A DNA stretch of 64,000 nt from Prauserella cavernicola (GCF_016595675.1 NZ_JAENJH010000001.1:1177137-1241136); one strand, 5' to 3'. Numbered from the stretch's first letter, positions 19,320 through 28,618 are shown. The notes: generated by a model from the sequence alone, not told the origin. A program made the numbers and translations.

Positions 19320-22198
19320 CCGTCCAGCCCTTCCCGGGTACCGACGAGACCACGACCACCGCGGAGCTGCACGACCAGCTGGAGGCGGTGCTGCCCCGGG
19401 GCGAGGTGCGCACGCGCGCGATCGACCGGCTCCGGCTCGCCCACGACGCCTCGCACTTCGCGCGCACCCCGCGCGCGGTGGCCACGGCCGCCTCGGCCAC
19501 CGACGTCGGCGGGCTGTTCATGGTCGCCGCGCGCACCGGTGTCCCGCTGACCTTCCGCTCCGGCGGCACGAGCCTGTCGGGCCAGAGCGTCACCGACGGC
19601 GTGCTGGTCGACACCAGACGGCACTTCCGCGACATCGAGGTCCTCGACGACGGCGCGAGGGTGCGCGTGGGTCCGGGCGCCACCGTGCGCGCGGTGAACG
19701 CGCGGCTGGCGCGCCACGGCCGGATGCTCGGCCCGGACCCGGCGAGCGAGGTCGCCTGCACGCTCGGAGGAGTCGTCGCCAACAACTCCTCCGGGATGGC
19801 GTGCGGGACGGCCGGGAACAGCTACGCGTTGCTGGACTCGCTGGAACTGGTGCTGCCCTCGGGAACCGTCCTGGACACCGGCACGCCCGGCGCCGACGAC
19901 GAACTGCGCGCCAGGGAACCGCGACTGTGGGCGGGACTGTCCCGCTTGCGCGACCGGCTGCGCGGCGACGAGCTCACCCGGCGCACCATCGAACGGCAGT
20001 TCTCGCTCAAGAACACCATGGGCTACGGGCTGAACTCATTCCTTGACCACGACCGGCCCTCCGACATCCTCGCGCGGCTGGTGGTGGGCAGCGAGGGCAC
20101 GCTCGCGTTCATCGCCTCGATCGTGATGCGCACCGTGCCCGTGCTGGCCCACACGCGCACGGGTCTGCTGGTGTTTCCCGGCCTGGCCGAGGCCAACCGG
20201 GCGCTGCCCGCGCTGGTCGACTCGGGACCGGCGACGATCGAGCTGCTCGATGCCACGTCGCTGCGGGTCGGACAGGCCGACGCCGGAGCCGATCCGCGGC
20301 TGCGCGCGCTCGACGTCGACCAGCATGCCGCACTGCTCGTCGAGTACCGGGCGAGCACGGCGGAGGAGGTCGAGGCCCTCGCCGCCGACACGGAGCCGCT
20401 GCTGCGGACGCTGCCGTTGACGGGTCCGCGCGAGCTCTCCGGGGACCCGGCGTCGAAGGCAGCGCTGTGGCAGCTGCGCAAGGGCCTCTACGCCAAGGTC
20501 GCCGAGGCCCGCCCGTCCGGAACCGCGGCACTGCTGGAGGACATCGCCGTGCCCGTGCCGGAGCTGCTGCCCACCTGCGAGGGCCTGATCGGGCTGTTCG
20601 GCGAGCACGGTTACGAGCACGCCGTGATCTTCGGCCACGCGAAGGACGGCAACATCCACTTCATGCTCACCGAGCGCCTCGGCGACGGTGGCGGCCGCGA
20701 CCGGTTCGGGCGCTTCACCGACGACATGGTGGACCTCGTGCTCGGCCACGGCGGCACTCTCAAGGCCGAGCACGGCACGGGCCGGATGATGACGCCGTTC
20801 GTCCGCCGCCAGTACGGCGACGACCTCTACGACGTGATGCGCGAGATCAAGCGGCTCTGCGACCCGGCCGGGCTGCTCAGCCCCGGCGTGATCCTCGACG
20901 ACGACCCCACCGCGCACCTGTCCGACCTCAAGTCGGCGCCCGAGGTGGAGTCCGAAGTAGACCGTTGCGTGGAGTGCGGGTTCTGCGAGCCGGTCTGCCC
21001 GAGCCGCGACCTCACGACCACGCCGAGGCAGCGGATCGTGCTGCGCCGTGAGCTGGAACGTGCCAGGCAGGCCGGAAATCACACGCTGGTCGCCGAGCTC
21101 GAGCAGGACTTCGCCTACGACGGCGTGGACACCTGCGCCGTGGACGGCATGTGCGCCACCGCCTGCCCCGTGCTGATCAACACCGGCGACCTGGTGCGGC
21201 GGCTCCGCGCCGAACGTCCACAGAAGACGGCCGCGAAGGCGTGGACGGTCGCCGCGAAGCACTGGGGCGCCACCACGAGGCTCGCGGGCGCCGCGCTGAC
21301 GGCCGCGCGGGCTCTGCCAGGTGACCTCGCAGGGAAGGTCACCGCGGCCGCGCGCGCGGTCGGCGACCCGGAGCAGGTGCCGCTGTGGTCGCCGGATCTG
21401 CCCGGCGGGGGCGGCGCGCGCGTGCCCGAGGGCCTGGTCGACACCGCGGCCGACCTCGTGCTGTTCTCCTCGTGCACCACGGCGATGTTCGGCTCGGGCA
21501 CAGGCTCCGGCACAGGCTCCGGCACCGGCTCCGACGGCGCCGCCGCGGCGTTCGTGCGGCTGTGCCACCGCGCGGGCGTGCGCCCGACGGCGCCCGCGCG
21601 GCTGGGTTCCCTGTGCTGCGGGACCCCGTGGAAGTCGAAGGGGCTGCGCGACGGCGCCGCCGCGATGGCCGAGCGGGTGCTGCCCGCGCTGTGGGAGGCG
21701 AGCGGGCAGGGCGCGCTGCCAGTGGTCAGCGACGCGTCGTCGTGCACCGAGGGGCTGCGGGTGATGATCGACGGCGGGCCGGAGCGGTACCGGTCGCTGC
21801 GGGTCGTCGACGCCGTCGGCTTCGCCGCCGAGCACCTGCTGCCGAAGCTCACCGTGTCCGGGCGACTGGACCGGATCGTGCTGCACCCCACGTGCTCGGC
21901 GACCCAGCTCGGTCTGGTGGAACCGTTGCGGCGCCTCGCCGGTGCGGTCGCGGCCGACGTCGTGGTGCCCGACTCGTGGGGCTGCTGCGGTTTCGCGGGC
22001 GACCGCGGCCTGCTCCACCCGGAGCTGACCGCGGCGGCCACCGCGCCGCAGGCGGCCGAGCTCGCCGGGCTCGACGCCGACGCCTGGGCCTCGTGCAACC
22101 GCACCTGCGAGCTCGGCATGAGCCGGGCGACGGGACAGGACTACGAGCACGTGCTGGAGATCCTGGAGCGGCACACCCGCACCGCCCAGGACCAGTAG
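19316..22198 (+). CDS. Fused FAD/iron-sulfur oxidoreductase (GlcD-GlcF, D-lactate dehydrogenase type)
   Basis: Large 960-residue D-2-hydroxyacid dehydrogenase. Residues to about 270 form the PCMH FAD-binding domain (TFRSGGTSLSGQ, GGVVANNSSGM), followed by the FAD-oxidase C-terminal domain ending near ILDDDPTAHL. Two 4Fe-4S motifs follow, CVECGFCEPVCP near 550 and CAVDGMCATACP near 606, and then a CCG-type domain with CCGTPW near 766 and CCGFAGD near 889. This matches GlcD and GlcF of glycolate oxidase fused, as in DLD-type quinone-linked D-lactate dehydrogenases. An odd Gly-Ser-Thr repeat sits between domains. D-lactate, D-2-hydroxyglutarate and glycolate are all possible substrates. Coupled to an IclR regulator. 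Confidence 0.9.
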   Translation: MTVQPFPGTDETTTTAELHDQLEAVLPRGEVRTRAIDRLRLAHDASHFARTPRAVATAASATDVGGLFMVAARTGVPLTFRSGGTSLSGQSVTDGVLVDTRRHFRDIEVLDDGARVRVGPGATVRAVNARLARHGRMLGPDPASEVACTLGGVVANNSSGMACGTAGNSYALLDSLELVLPSGTVLDTGTPGADDELRAREPRLWAGLSRLRDRLRGDELTRRTIERQFSLKNTMGYGLNSFLDHDRPSDILARLVVGSEGTLAFIASIVMRTVPVLAHTRTGLLVFPGLAEANRALPALVDSGPATIELLDATSLRVGQADAGADPRLRALDVDQHAALLVEYRASTAEEVEALAADTEPLLRTLPLTGPRELSGDPASKAALWQLRKGLYAKVAEARPSGTAALLEDIAVPVPELLPTCEGLIGLFGEHGYEHAVIFGHAKDGNIHFMLTERLGDGGGRDRFGRFTDDMVDLVLGHGGTLKAEHGTGRMMTPFVRRQYGDDLYDVMREIKRLCDPAGLLSPGVILDDDPTAHLSDLKSAPEVESEVDRCVECGFCEPVCPSRDLTTTPRQRIVLRRELERARQAGNHTLVAELEQDFAYDGVDTCAVDGMCATACPVLINTGDLVRRLRAERPQKTAAKAWTVAAKHWGATTRLAGAALTAARALPGDLAGKVTAAARAVGDPEQVPLWSPDLPGGGGARVPEGLVDTAADLVLFSSCTTAMFGSGTGSGTGSGTGSDGAAAAFVRLCHRAGVRPTAPARLGSLCCGTPWKSKGLRDGAAAMAERVLPALWEASGQGALPVVSDASSCTEGLRVMIDGGPERYRSLRVVDAVGFAAEHLLPKLTVSGRLDRIVLHPTCSATQLGLVEPLRRLAGAVAADVVVPDSWGCCGFAGDRGLLHPELTAAATAPQAAELAGLDADAWASCNRTCELGMSRATGQDYEHVLEILERHTRTAQDQ
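21497..21532 (+). repeat. 12-bp tandem repeat inside the fused oxidoreductase gene
   Basis: Three near-identical copies of GGCACAGGCTCC encode a GTGS repeat in the inter-domain linker of the oxidoreductase. In-frame and flexible, it probably arose by slippage and may vary in copy number between strains. Confidence 0.85.
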
Positions 22199-22201
22199 CG
22201 C

Positions 22202-24448
22202 TTACATCAGCACCGAACCGGACGGCAGCGGCAGCTTCGCCAGCCGGTACTCCGGCGGCTCGGCGCCGTGCAGGTGCCGCACGAAGTAGTCCCACAGGCG
22301 ACGGGTCACGTAGTGCATGCGGCCGAACATCGCGTGCTCGACACCGGGCACCAGTAGCAGGTCGAAGTCCTTGTCGGCCTCGATCAGCGCGTCGGCCAGG
22401 CGCAGCGTCTGGTATGGGTGCACGTTGTCGTCGAGCTCGCCGTGCATGAGCAGCAGCTTGCCGCGCAGGTTCGCGGCCAGCGCGGTGTTGGAGATCGCGC
22501 GCTTGCCCTCGTCGCTGACGTCGCCGTGGTACTGCTCGGCCCACATCGAGAGGTAGACACCGCTGTCGTGGTTTCCCGCCACGGCGACCCCGACCGAGTA
22601 GAACTCCGGATGCGTCAGCAGTGCGCGGGCGGTGGCGAACCCGCCGCCGGAGTGCCCGGTCATGCCGACCCGCTCCGTGTCCAGCCACGGGTACCGGTGG
22701 CCGAGCTCGCGAATCGCCGCGACGTGGTCGGCCAGCTCGCTGGACTCGCCGAGCGCGCCGTAGGAGTAGTCGTGGAACGCCTTGCCACGGCCAGGTGTTC
22801 CACGACCGTCGATGGCGACGACGGCGAAGCCCAGTGCGGCGAGCGCCTCCGGATCTCCGGTCCCGGTGTTGTCGAACGACGACGCGGTGCGGCACACCTG
22901 CGGCCCGGGATAGCTGTGGTCGATCACCGGGTAACGGCGATCCGGGTCGAAGCCGTGCGGGCGCCAGAGCAGGCCGTAGATCGAGGTCTTGCCGTCCGCC
23001 GCGGTCGTGCGGAACCGTTCCGGCGGCGTCCAGCCGAGGGCGGCGAGCTCGCTCGCGTCCGGTGACTCCAGCTCCACCAGTACCAGCCCGTCGCCGTCGA
23101 GCACCGCCGACCGCGGCGGCGTGCTCACCGTCGAGGCGCGGTCGACGAGGTAACCGCCCTCGGGCGGGCTGATCGCGTCGTGGTCGAACTCGTCGTCGGT
23201 CAGGCGCGCGAAACCGGTGCCGTCGAGCCCGATCCGGCAGATCTGACGGACGTAGGGGTCACCGTCCACCAGCCCGGCGGCGACGAACCACACCTGCCTG
23301 CGCTCTTCGTCGACCCACAGCACGCGGCGCACGAGCCACTGTCCCGAGGTGAGCTGCGTGGGCACGGTCGCCTCGGCCGGGTAGAGGTAGAGGTGACCCC
23401 AGCCGTCGCGCTGCGACCACCACAGGACCTCACCGGAGTCGAGCACGCGCGCCATCGGCGGCTCCCAGTACTCCGGGGTCGGGTCGACGCGGGTCCGGCC
23501 GGTCTCGGCCAGCACCGTCGTCACCTCGCCGGTGGCCGGGTCGAGCCTGCGCAGCTCCAGTGCGAGCCCGTCGCGGGACTGGTGCAGGAAGTGCACCGCC
23601 TCGCCCTGCTTTCCGGTCCACCACCGGAACTCCTCCAGCATCGACGGATGGGTCGCCAGGAAGGGCTCGCCCTGCTGGCGCACGATCTCGCGCGTGGTGA
23701 CGTCGAGGACCGTCCACGACGCCGTCGCCGTGGTCTCGTCGCCCGCGATCGGGTAGCGGTAGCGGTGCGCCACGGGCCTGCCGCCGTCGCGGGGAGCGGA
23801 CTCCACGAGCACCTGCTCGGCGAGCGCGCGCTGGTCGAGCCGGTGGGTCAGGATCCGCGTCGAGTCGGGCGACCACACCAGCACCGGCGCGGGTTCGAGC
23901 CCGAACGCCCGCAGCAGCGTCCGCGAACTCAGCGCGTCGACGGTGACGCCGTAGCCGAAGTCCGGCTCGGCGTCGTCGGTGAGCGCGAACTCCTGCTCGC
24001 CGTCGCGGGAGCGGACCCAGATGTCGCCGTCGCGGCGGAACGCGCACCACTTCTTGTCGGGTGAGGCCACCTCGCCCGGCCCCTCGGGCCGGTCCCTTTC
24101 CACCCGGACACACTCACCAGAACGGAACTCCCACCGCGCATCGAACGCCGAGAACCGGACGGAGTCCCCGAGCTCCACCGAAGTGATCGGCAGGTCGGTG
24201 GCCTCCACCGCGTGGCCCGAGGCCGCCGACAATGCCGCGGCGAGCCGGTCGGCGTCGACCGCGTCGCGCTTGGTGCCCTCGGCCGGGTCGACCACGACGA
24301 ACCGTGACCCGGCCTGATAGGCGAACCGCGCTCCCCCGGCCAGCCATCGCGGCTGCACCGCGCCGGGCACCCGCAGTGCCCGGTTCGGCGCCAGCATCTG
24401 CTCGGCTCGTGCGTAGTCCGCATCGGACAGTCTGGTCACTGTTCTCAT
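22202..24448 (-). CDS. S9B-type prolyl oligopeptidase (dipeptidyl-peptidase IV-like)
   Basis: Serine peptidase of 748 residues. The N-terminal 480 residues form an eight-bladed DPP-IV-type propeller and the rest is an alpha/beta-hydrolase domain with Ser in GMTGHSGGGFA (near residue 600), Asp in HGELDDNVHP and His in PGVEHAMFG. No signal peptide is visible, so it is probably cytoplasmic and removes dipeptides from Pro-containing peptides. ATG at 24448 is preceded five bases upstream by GGAGG; the frame extends 26 codons upstream without support. It is the second S9 peptidase in the window and is not closely similar to the first. It is convergent with the oxidoreductase, three bases apart. Confidence 0.92.
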   Translation of the reverse strand: MRTVTRLSDADYARAEQMLAPNRALRVPGAVQPRWLAGGARFAYQAGSRFVVVDPAEGTKRDAVDADRLAAALSAASGHAVEATDLPITSVELGDSVRFSAFDARWEFRSGECVRVERDRPEGPGEVASPDKKWCAFRRDGDIWVRSRDGEQEFALTDDAEPDFGYGVTVDALSSRTLLRAFGLEPAPVLVWSPDSTRILTHRLDQRALAEQVLVESAPRDGGRPVAHRYRYPIAGDETTATASWTVLDVTTREIVRQQGEPFLATHPSMLEEFRWWTGKQGEAVHFLHQSRDGLALELRRLDPATGEVTTVLAETGRTRVDPTPEYWEPPMARVLDSGEVLWWSQRDGWGHLYLYPAEATVPTQLTSGQWLVRRVLWVDEERRQVWFVAAGLVDGDPYVRQICRIGLDGTGFARLTDDEFDHDAISPPEGGYLVDRASTVSTPPRSAVLDGDGLVLVELESPDASELAALGWTPPERFRTTAADGKTSIYGLLWRPHGFDPDRRYPVIDHSYPGPQVCRTASSFDNTGTGDPEALAALGFAVVAIDGRGTPGRGKAFHDYSYGALGESSELADHVAAIRELGHRYPWLDTERVGMTGHSGGGFATARALLTHPEFYSVGVAVAGNHDSGVYLSMWAEQYHGDVSDEGKRAISNTALAANLRGKLLLMHGELDDNVHPYQTLRLADALIEADKDFDLLLVPGVEHAMFGRMHYVTRRLWDYFVRHLHGAEPPEYRLAKLPLPSGSVLM

Positions 24449-24591
24449 CCCTTCCTCCGGCTGCGTCGACACCGAGGACACACCCTGACGTCGCGTCGGG
24501 CTCAAGGCGGAGGTGATCCGGGCCACGCGACGACCACCCGATCGCGGCGCGGAGTTGACCCCGACCCGACGTCACGGTTTCTGCTGTGCCC

Positions 24592-25812
24592 ATGCCATTC
24601 GTCGCGATCGTCTACCTCGGCTCACACTTCCTGAGCCTGCTGGGCAACGGGATCGTCGCGGTCGCGCTGCCGCTGATCGTCCTGCAGACCACGGGCAGCC
24701 CGCTCAGCGTCAGCGCGGTCTCGACCGCCACCGCAGGGCCCGCGCTGCTGGTCGGACTGTTCGCCGGAGTCGTGCTCGACCGGGTCAACCGGAGGAACTG
24801 CTCGGTGCTCGCCGACGTCGTCTCGGCCGGTGCGGTCGCGGCGATCCCGCTCGTCGAGGTGCTGTGGGGACTGAACCTGTGGTGGTTCGTGGCGCTCGCG
24901 ATCGTCGGCTCGTTCGGCGACGTCCCCGGGATGACGGCGCGCGAGGTGCTCGTCCCCGCGGTCGCGCGGCACACCGGCATCCCGCTCGAACGACTGGTCG
25001 GCCTGCGACAGTCGCTGACCTCGATGGGACTGGTGATCGGGCCCGCGGCGGCGGGCGGCCTGCTCGCGCTGTTCGACGGCAGCACGGTCCTGCTCGTCAC
25101 GGCGGCGACCTCGGCGACGGCCGCGCTGCTCACCGCGTTGATGCCGCGTCACTTCGGCCGCATCGACAGTGCACCGGGCGAGCGGGCGTCGGTGTGGGCA
25201 CAACTGGTCGCCGGTGTGGGGGTGCTGCGCCGCAGCCGCTTCCTGACCGGGATGGTCGGCCTCACGGTCGGCCTCGCGACGGTGGTCGGCGGGTTGCAGG
25301 GCCTGGTGCTGCCGCTGTACTTCAGCGTTATCGGCCGGCCCGATCTGCTCGGGTTCGTCCTGACGGCACTGGCGATCGGGATGCTCGCCGGCGCGGGCCT
25401 GTTCGCGGCCGTCGGCACCCGCAGGTCGCGCAGGTTCTGGATGACCATCGCGCTGGCCGGGACCACGACCGGGTTCGTGCTCATCGCCACGCTCGCCGCA
25501 CCGGCGACGGTGTTCGCGGGCGCGGCACTGGTCGGCGTGTCCAACGCCCTGCTGGGCGCCGTGGTGGGAGTCCTGCAGGCCGAGCGCATCCCGGAAACCC
25601 TGCGCGGCAGGGTGCTCAGCCTGCAGAACTCGTTCCTGCAGGTCGCCGCACCGGCGGGCATCGGGCTCGCCGGGGCCGTCGCCGAGTACGGTTCCCCCGT
25701 CCTGGCGGGTCTGGCCGTCACCGCCGTGTGGCTGGTCGTGCTCGTCGCCGTCGTCGGGTCGCGGGCACTGACCGACCTGGAGCCGAAGGAGCAGACCGTT
25801 GCGCAGCAGTGA
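24592..25812 (+). CDS. MFS transporter (drug-efflux type)
   Basis: Major facilitator protein of 406 residues with twelve predicted helices and the MFS motif A-like loop GVVLDRVNRRNCSVLAD between helices 2 and 3. Similar proteins are annotated as multidrug or macrolide efflux pumps. The ATG at 24592 is used; a GTG six bases upstream is possible and no clear ribosome site distinguishes them. The end overlaps the start of a MerR regulator by 14 bases, so pump and regulator are co-expressed, which suggests ligand-responsive control of efflux. The substrate is unknown. Confidence 0.88.
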   Translation: MPFVAIVYLGSHFLSLLGNGIVAVALPLIVLQTTGSPLSVSAVSTATAGPALLVGLFAGVVLDRVNRRNCSVLADVVSAGAVAAIPLVEVLWGLNLWWFVALAIVGSFGDVPGMTAREVLVPAVARHTGIPLERLVGLRQSLTSMGLVIGPAAAGGLLALFDGSTVLLVTAATSATAALLTALMPRHFGRIDSAPGERASVWAQLVAGVGVLRRSRFLTGMVGLTVGLATVVGGLQGLVLPLYFSVIGRPDLLGFVLTALAIGMLAGAGLFAAVGTRRSRRFWMTIALAGTTTGFVLIATLAAPATVFAGAALVGVSNALLGAVVGVLQAERIPETLRGRVLSLQNSFLQVAAPAGIGLAGAVAEYGSPVLAGLAVTAVWLVVLVAVVGSRALTDLEPKEQTVAQQ

Positions 25813-26539
25813 ACTCGCCGCACTCGCCGGGGTCACCGTCCGCACCCTGCGGCACTACCACCAGATCGGTCTGCTCGAGGAACCCGAGCGCTCGGTCAAC
25901 GGCTACCGCGACTACGACGTGCGGCACCTGGTGCGGATCCTGCGGATCAGCCGCCTGACGGGGCTCGGCGTCCCGCTCGCGGCACTGCCGGACGTACTCG
26001 ACGACCAGGTGGCCGCCGACGAGCTGCTCGACGAGCTGGACCAGCAGGCCGCCGCCGAGATCGAGCGGCTCACCAGCAGGCGGGCCGTGATCGCCGGACT
26101 CCGCCGCCACGGCGCGCTGCCCGACCTCCCACCCGCGCTGGCGTCGTACGGAGCGTCGCTCAGCGCCACCGCGGACATCGCTCCCGATCTGGCGCGCCAC
26201 GAGCGCGAGCAGATGGTCCTGCTCGCGCACCTGGTCGGCGAGCAGGGAACCACCGCACTGGCCGGATTCCTGGGGCGGGCCAGCGCGCTGACGCCGGGCG
26301 CGACGGCGCTGCTGAGGCGCTTCGCCGAACTCGGCCCGGACACCCCGGAGCGCGACGTCGAGCAGCTCGCCGAGGACTTCGCGGAGCACTACCGCCCCGT
26401 CCTCGAGGCGCTGCCCGACATCGAGGTCGGCGCCGACGCCCTCCCGCTGCTGGCGGCCTACAGCGAGCAGACGCTCAACGACCAGCAGCGCCGTGCCAAC
26501 CGGCTGCTCCAGGATCGGATCACCAGCTGGCACGGTTAG
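25799..26539 (+). CDS. MerR-family transcriptional regulator
   Basis: Regulator of 246 residues with an N-terminal MerR winged helix (SSELAALAGVTVRTLRHYHQIGLL, residues 2-70), a dimerisation helix, and a C-terminal all-helical domain of about 150 residues that probably binds an effector. The TTG at 25799 is the start because AAGGAG lies seven bases upstream and the protein begins exactly at the HTH. It overlaps the MFS gene by 14 bases. No metal-binding Cys of the MerR/CueR type are present, so a drug-type ligand (BmrR/TipA logic) is more likely than a metal. Confidence 0.9.
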   Translation: MRSSELAALAGVTVRTLRHYHQIGLLEEPERSVNGYRDYDVRHLVRILRISRLTGLGVPLAALPDVLDDQVAADELLDELDQQAAAEIERLTSRRAVIAGLRRHGALPDLPPALASYGASLSATADIAPDLARHEREQMVLLAHLVGEQGTTALAGFLGRASALTPGATALLRRFAELGPDTPERDVEQLAEDFAEHYRPVLEALPDIEVGADALPLLAAYSEQTLNDQQRRANRLLQDRITSWHG

Positions 26540-26543
26540 GGCG

Positions 26544-26696
26544 TCAGGCGGGTTCGGCCACGCACGTGAGGTCACCCTCGGGACGCGGTCCTGTCTTCAG
26601 GAACGTCGTCACCGCGTCGTTGGCACACTGGTTCTCGCCGATCAGGTACGTGCCGTGGCCGCCCTGGTCCGCCGTCACCATCCGGGCCCGGTCCCC
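26544..26696 (-). pseudogene. 3' remnant of a TAP-like secreted alpha/beta-hydrolase
   Basis: On the minus strand the last 50 or so codons read RMVTADQGGHGTYLIGENQC...CVAEPA and a stop. This matches the C-terminal TAP-like domain of secreted tripeptidyl aminopeptidase-type hydrolases, including the catalytic-His neighbourhood (GGHG) and the paired Cys. Upstream of about 26696 the frame no longer resembles a hydrolase, and a remnant on the other strand begins, so the first roughly 450 residues are missing. The boundary is an estimate. Confidence 0.65.
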
Positions 26697-26702
26697 GGGT
26701 CG

Positions 26703-27287
26703 ATGGCCGAGGCCACGGTCGTGGACTCCCGGGCGACGGAGCAGGTCTGCGACGGTCCGGTGTGCGTCACCGCGATCCACGAGAACGAACTCGCCCGGCG
26801 CTCCGGGCCGGGCGAGCGGGCGCTGCGGCTGCTCGCCACGCTGCCGGGCGCACCGTCGCGCATCGCCGAGGTCGATCACGCCGTCTCGCCCGACGAGGTG
26901 CCGCCCCGTGCCGGGGACACCGTGCTCGTCGACCTCATGACGCCGTCCCTGCGCTCCGCCACCGAGCCCGACGACGTGACGCGGTCGTTGCTCGCGGGAG
27001 CCGGAACACCGTCGTGCTATCCGGCGTGGGAGGAGACCACCGACGCCGCGCTGCACGAGCGTGCCGCGCGAACGGTCATGGCGGGCTGGTTCACCGGCGA
27101 GCCGACACCGCTGCGCGGGCACAGTGTGTCCGATGTGGACCTGCGGCCGGTGCTCGAACGGTCGTGGGCCGCGCTGCGCGCGCTGCCCGACGAGGAACAG
27201 CGCAGCCGCGTCATCGCGGTCAGGGAGGCGGGGCTGACCTGCCGGGGCGACCAGCTCGAGATCCTCACCGGCGGGACGACCGGATGA
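26703..27287 (+). pseudogene. C-terminal remnant of an actinobacterial ABC-linked membrane protein (DUF7224-like)
   Basis: An open frame of 194 residues without any membrane helix. The sequence (EQVCDGPVCVTAIHENEL, TPSCYPAWEE, RTVMAGWFTGEPTPLRG, EAGLTCRGDQL) resembles the extracytoplasmic C-terminal domain of large membrane proteins that normally follow an ABC ATPase gene in actinomycetes. The N-terminal membrane half and the ATPase are absent; the fragment begins where the reverse-strand hydrolase remnant ends. It overlaps the next short frame by ATGA, as intact copies of this operon do. I judge it a decayed gene rather than a functional short protein; the family name is from memory. Confidence 0.6.
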
Positions 27288-27466
27288 GATGGGCGATGCT
27301 CTACGCCCGCTCGCGACAAGTACCCGCGGCCGTGGCCTCGGTACTGGTGAGCACCGCGCTGGTGGCGGTGGCGGCGCGAACGGGCTGGTCGCTGCTGCCG
27401 GTGACGCTCGCGCTCACGGTGGCGATCGCCGTGGCCGCCACCGGGCTGCACGGCGCTCGTCGCTGA
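27284..27466 (+). pseudogene. Truncated membrane protein, partner of the preceding remnant
   Basis: A 60-residue frame starting MRWAMLYARSRQVPAAVAS with two predicted helices, the usual start of the roughly 200-residue membrane protein that follows the DUF7224-like gene. It stops after GLHGARR. A different frame just downstream (27459-27540, SLSTASSAPWPVPQRTEL) looks like the continuation of the family, consistent with a frameshift followed by loss of the rest. It is overlapped by ATGA with the upstream remnant. Confidence 0.55.
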
Positions 27467-27528
27467 GCACGGCCTCCTCGGCGCCGTGGCCGGTGCCGCA
27501 GCGCACCGAGCTGGGCCGAGCGAGCCCG

Positions 27529-27789
27529 TCAGTGCCCGGACAGCTCCATCGTCCAGAGCAACAGCGCAAAGAACAGCTGGGCCGAGGCGATGCAGCAGCC
27601 CGCGACCGCGAAGCCGTCCAGCCGCAGGCGCCGTCCGAGCCACAGCGCGAGTGCGCCCGCACCGAGCGCGAGAACGGAGAGCACCTCACCGAACGGCACC
27701 AACCAGCCGAGAATCGCGAGCACCAGAGAGACGGGACCGAGCGAGCCGCGCAGTCCGGGCCGCTCGTCCGTGGGCACTGGTCGGGTCAC
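27529..27789 (-). CDS. Small membrane protein (DUF4190-like)
   Basis: An 86-residue protein with a short hydrophilic N-terminus (TRPVPTDERPGLRG) and two to three hydrophobic segments (VSLVLAILGWLVPFGEVLSV, LALGAGALALWL, AVAGCCIASAQLFFALLLW). The pattern resembles small DUF4190-type membrane proteins. GTG at 27789 has a GAGGGGG ribosome site six bases upstream. It is flanked by the gene graveyard on one side and the peptidase E gene on the other; no function can be assigned. Confidence 0.6.
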   Translation of the reverse strand: MTRPVPTDERPGLRGSLGPVSLVLAILGWLVPFGEVLSVLALGAGALALWLGRRLRLDGFAVAGCCIASAQLFFALLLWTMELSGH

Positions 27790-27867
27790 CGGCCACCCCC
27801 TCGAGTACTACCGGCGGATGCCGGTGACCCTACGCTCGCGCAGGCCGAGCGGCGAGACCTCGCGTTT

Positions 27868-28581
27868 TCAGCGCGCGGAGTCGGTCAGCGGCACGCCGAG
27901 GACGTCGAACCGCGCACCGGGCGTGAACTCCTCGGGCGACTGGCCCCGCCGGAACAACCGCGCGGTGTGCCCGTGCAGCGTCACACCGGTTCCGTTGACC
28001 CGCAGCCACGCGCCCTCGCGCAGCCCGAGCACGGCGATGTCGTTCTCCTCGTGGAACTCCGCGAGCCGCTTCTCCCTGGTCTCGCCCATGTGCGTGCTGT
28101 GGGGGTCGGGGTCCAGGTAGTGGGGGTTGATCTGGAACCCGATGAGCCCGATGGCGTCGAAGCTGTCGGGCTCGACGATGGGCATGTCGTTGGTGGTGCG
28201 CAGCGTCGGGCACGCCATGTTGGTGCCCGCGCTGGCTCCGCCGTAGCGGGCGCCGCCCCTGACCGCGTCCCGGATCGCGCCGACGAGTCCCTTTCGCTGC
28301 AGGGTGCGCAGCAGCCGGAACGAGTTGCCACCGCCGATGAACACCGCGTCGGCCGAGGCCATCGTCGCGGCGGGGTCGGCCTCGGTGTGCAGTCCGCGCA
28401 GCCGGAGACCGCTGCGGGCGAAGGCCTCGGCCATCACCTGCGTGTAGCCGTCGTGATCGGCGAGTGCGTAGGGCACGAACCACACGTCGCGGCCCGCGTA
28501 GAACTCGGCCAGCGCGTCGCGGGCGTGGGAGAGCCGCTCGGCGCCGTGGTTGGCGGAGTTGGACAGCAGCATCAGTTCCAC
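27868..28581 (-). CDS. pepE: Peptidase E (alpha-aspartyl dipeptidase, family S51)
   Basis: Cytoplasmic serine peptidase of 237 residues that cleaves N-terminal Asp from dipeptides. The class I glutamine amidotransferase-like fold shows GGGNSFRLL and the nucleophile elbow GGASAGTN with Ser117; Asp132 and His154 (FQINPHYLDPD) complete the triad at the same spacing as Ser120/Asp135/His157 of the Salmonella/E. coli enzyme. It lies 37 bases downstream of a racemase gene on the same strand and near an OPT-type transporter, so it may hydrolyse imported Asp- or isoAsp-containing peptides, which is inference. Confidence 0.93.
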   Translation of the reverse strand: MELMLLSNSANHGAERLSHARDALAEFYAGRDVWFVPYALADHDGYTQVMAEAFARSGLRLRGLHTEADPAATMASADAVFIGGGNSFRLLRTLQRKGLVGAIRDAVRGGARYGGASAGTNMACPTLRTTNDMPIVEPDSFDAIGLIGFQINPHYLDPDPHSTHMGETREKRLAEFHEENDIAVLGLREGAWLRVNGTGVTLHGHTARLFRRGQSPEEFTPGARFDVLGVPLTDSAR

Positions 28582-28618
28582 GGGCGTGTTCCTCTCGGCT
28601 GTGGAGTTCCGGCCCGCG

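Noticed and set aside
21497-21532. Regular repeats considered as a CRISPR-like or regulatory array
   Set aside because: The 12-bp units are in frame, without spacers, and encode a flexible linker.
24592-26539. MFS/MerR pair as part of an antibiotic biosynthetic cluster
   Set aside because: No polyketide, peptide synthetase, terpene or tailoring genes are nearby. It reads as a stand-alone efflux locus.
26493-26702. Upstream extension of the remnant frame at 26703
   Set aside because: This part overlaps the end of the MerR gene and the antisense of the hydrolase remnant, and shows no protein-like sequence.
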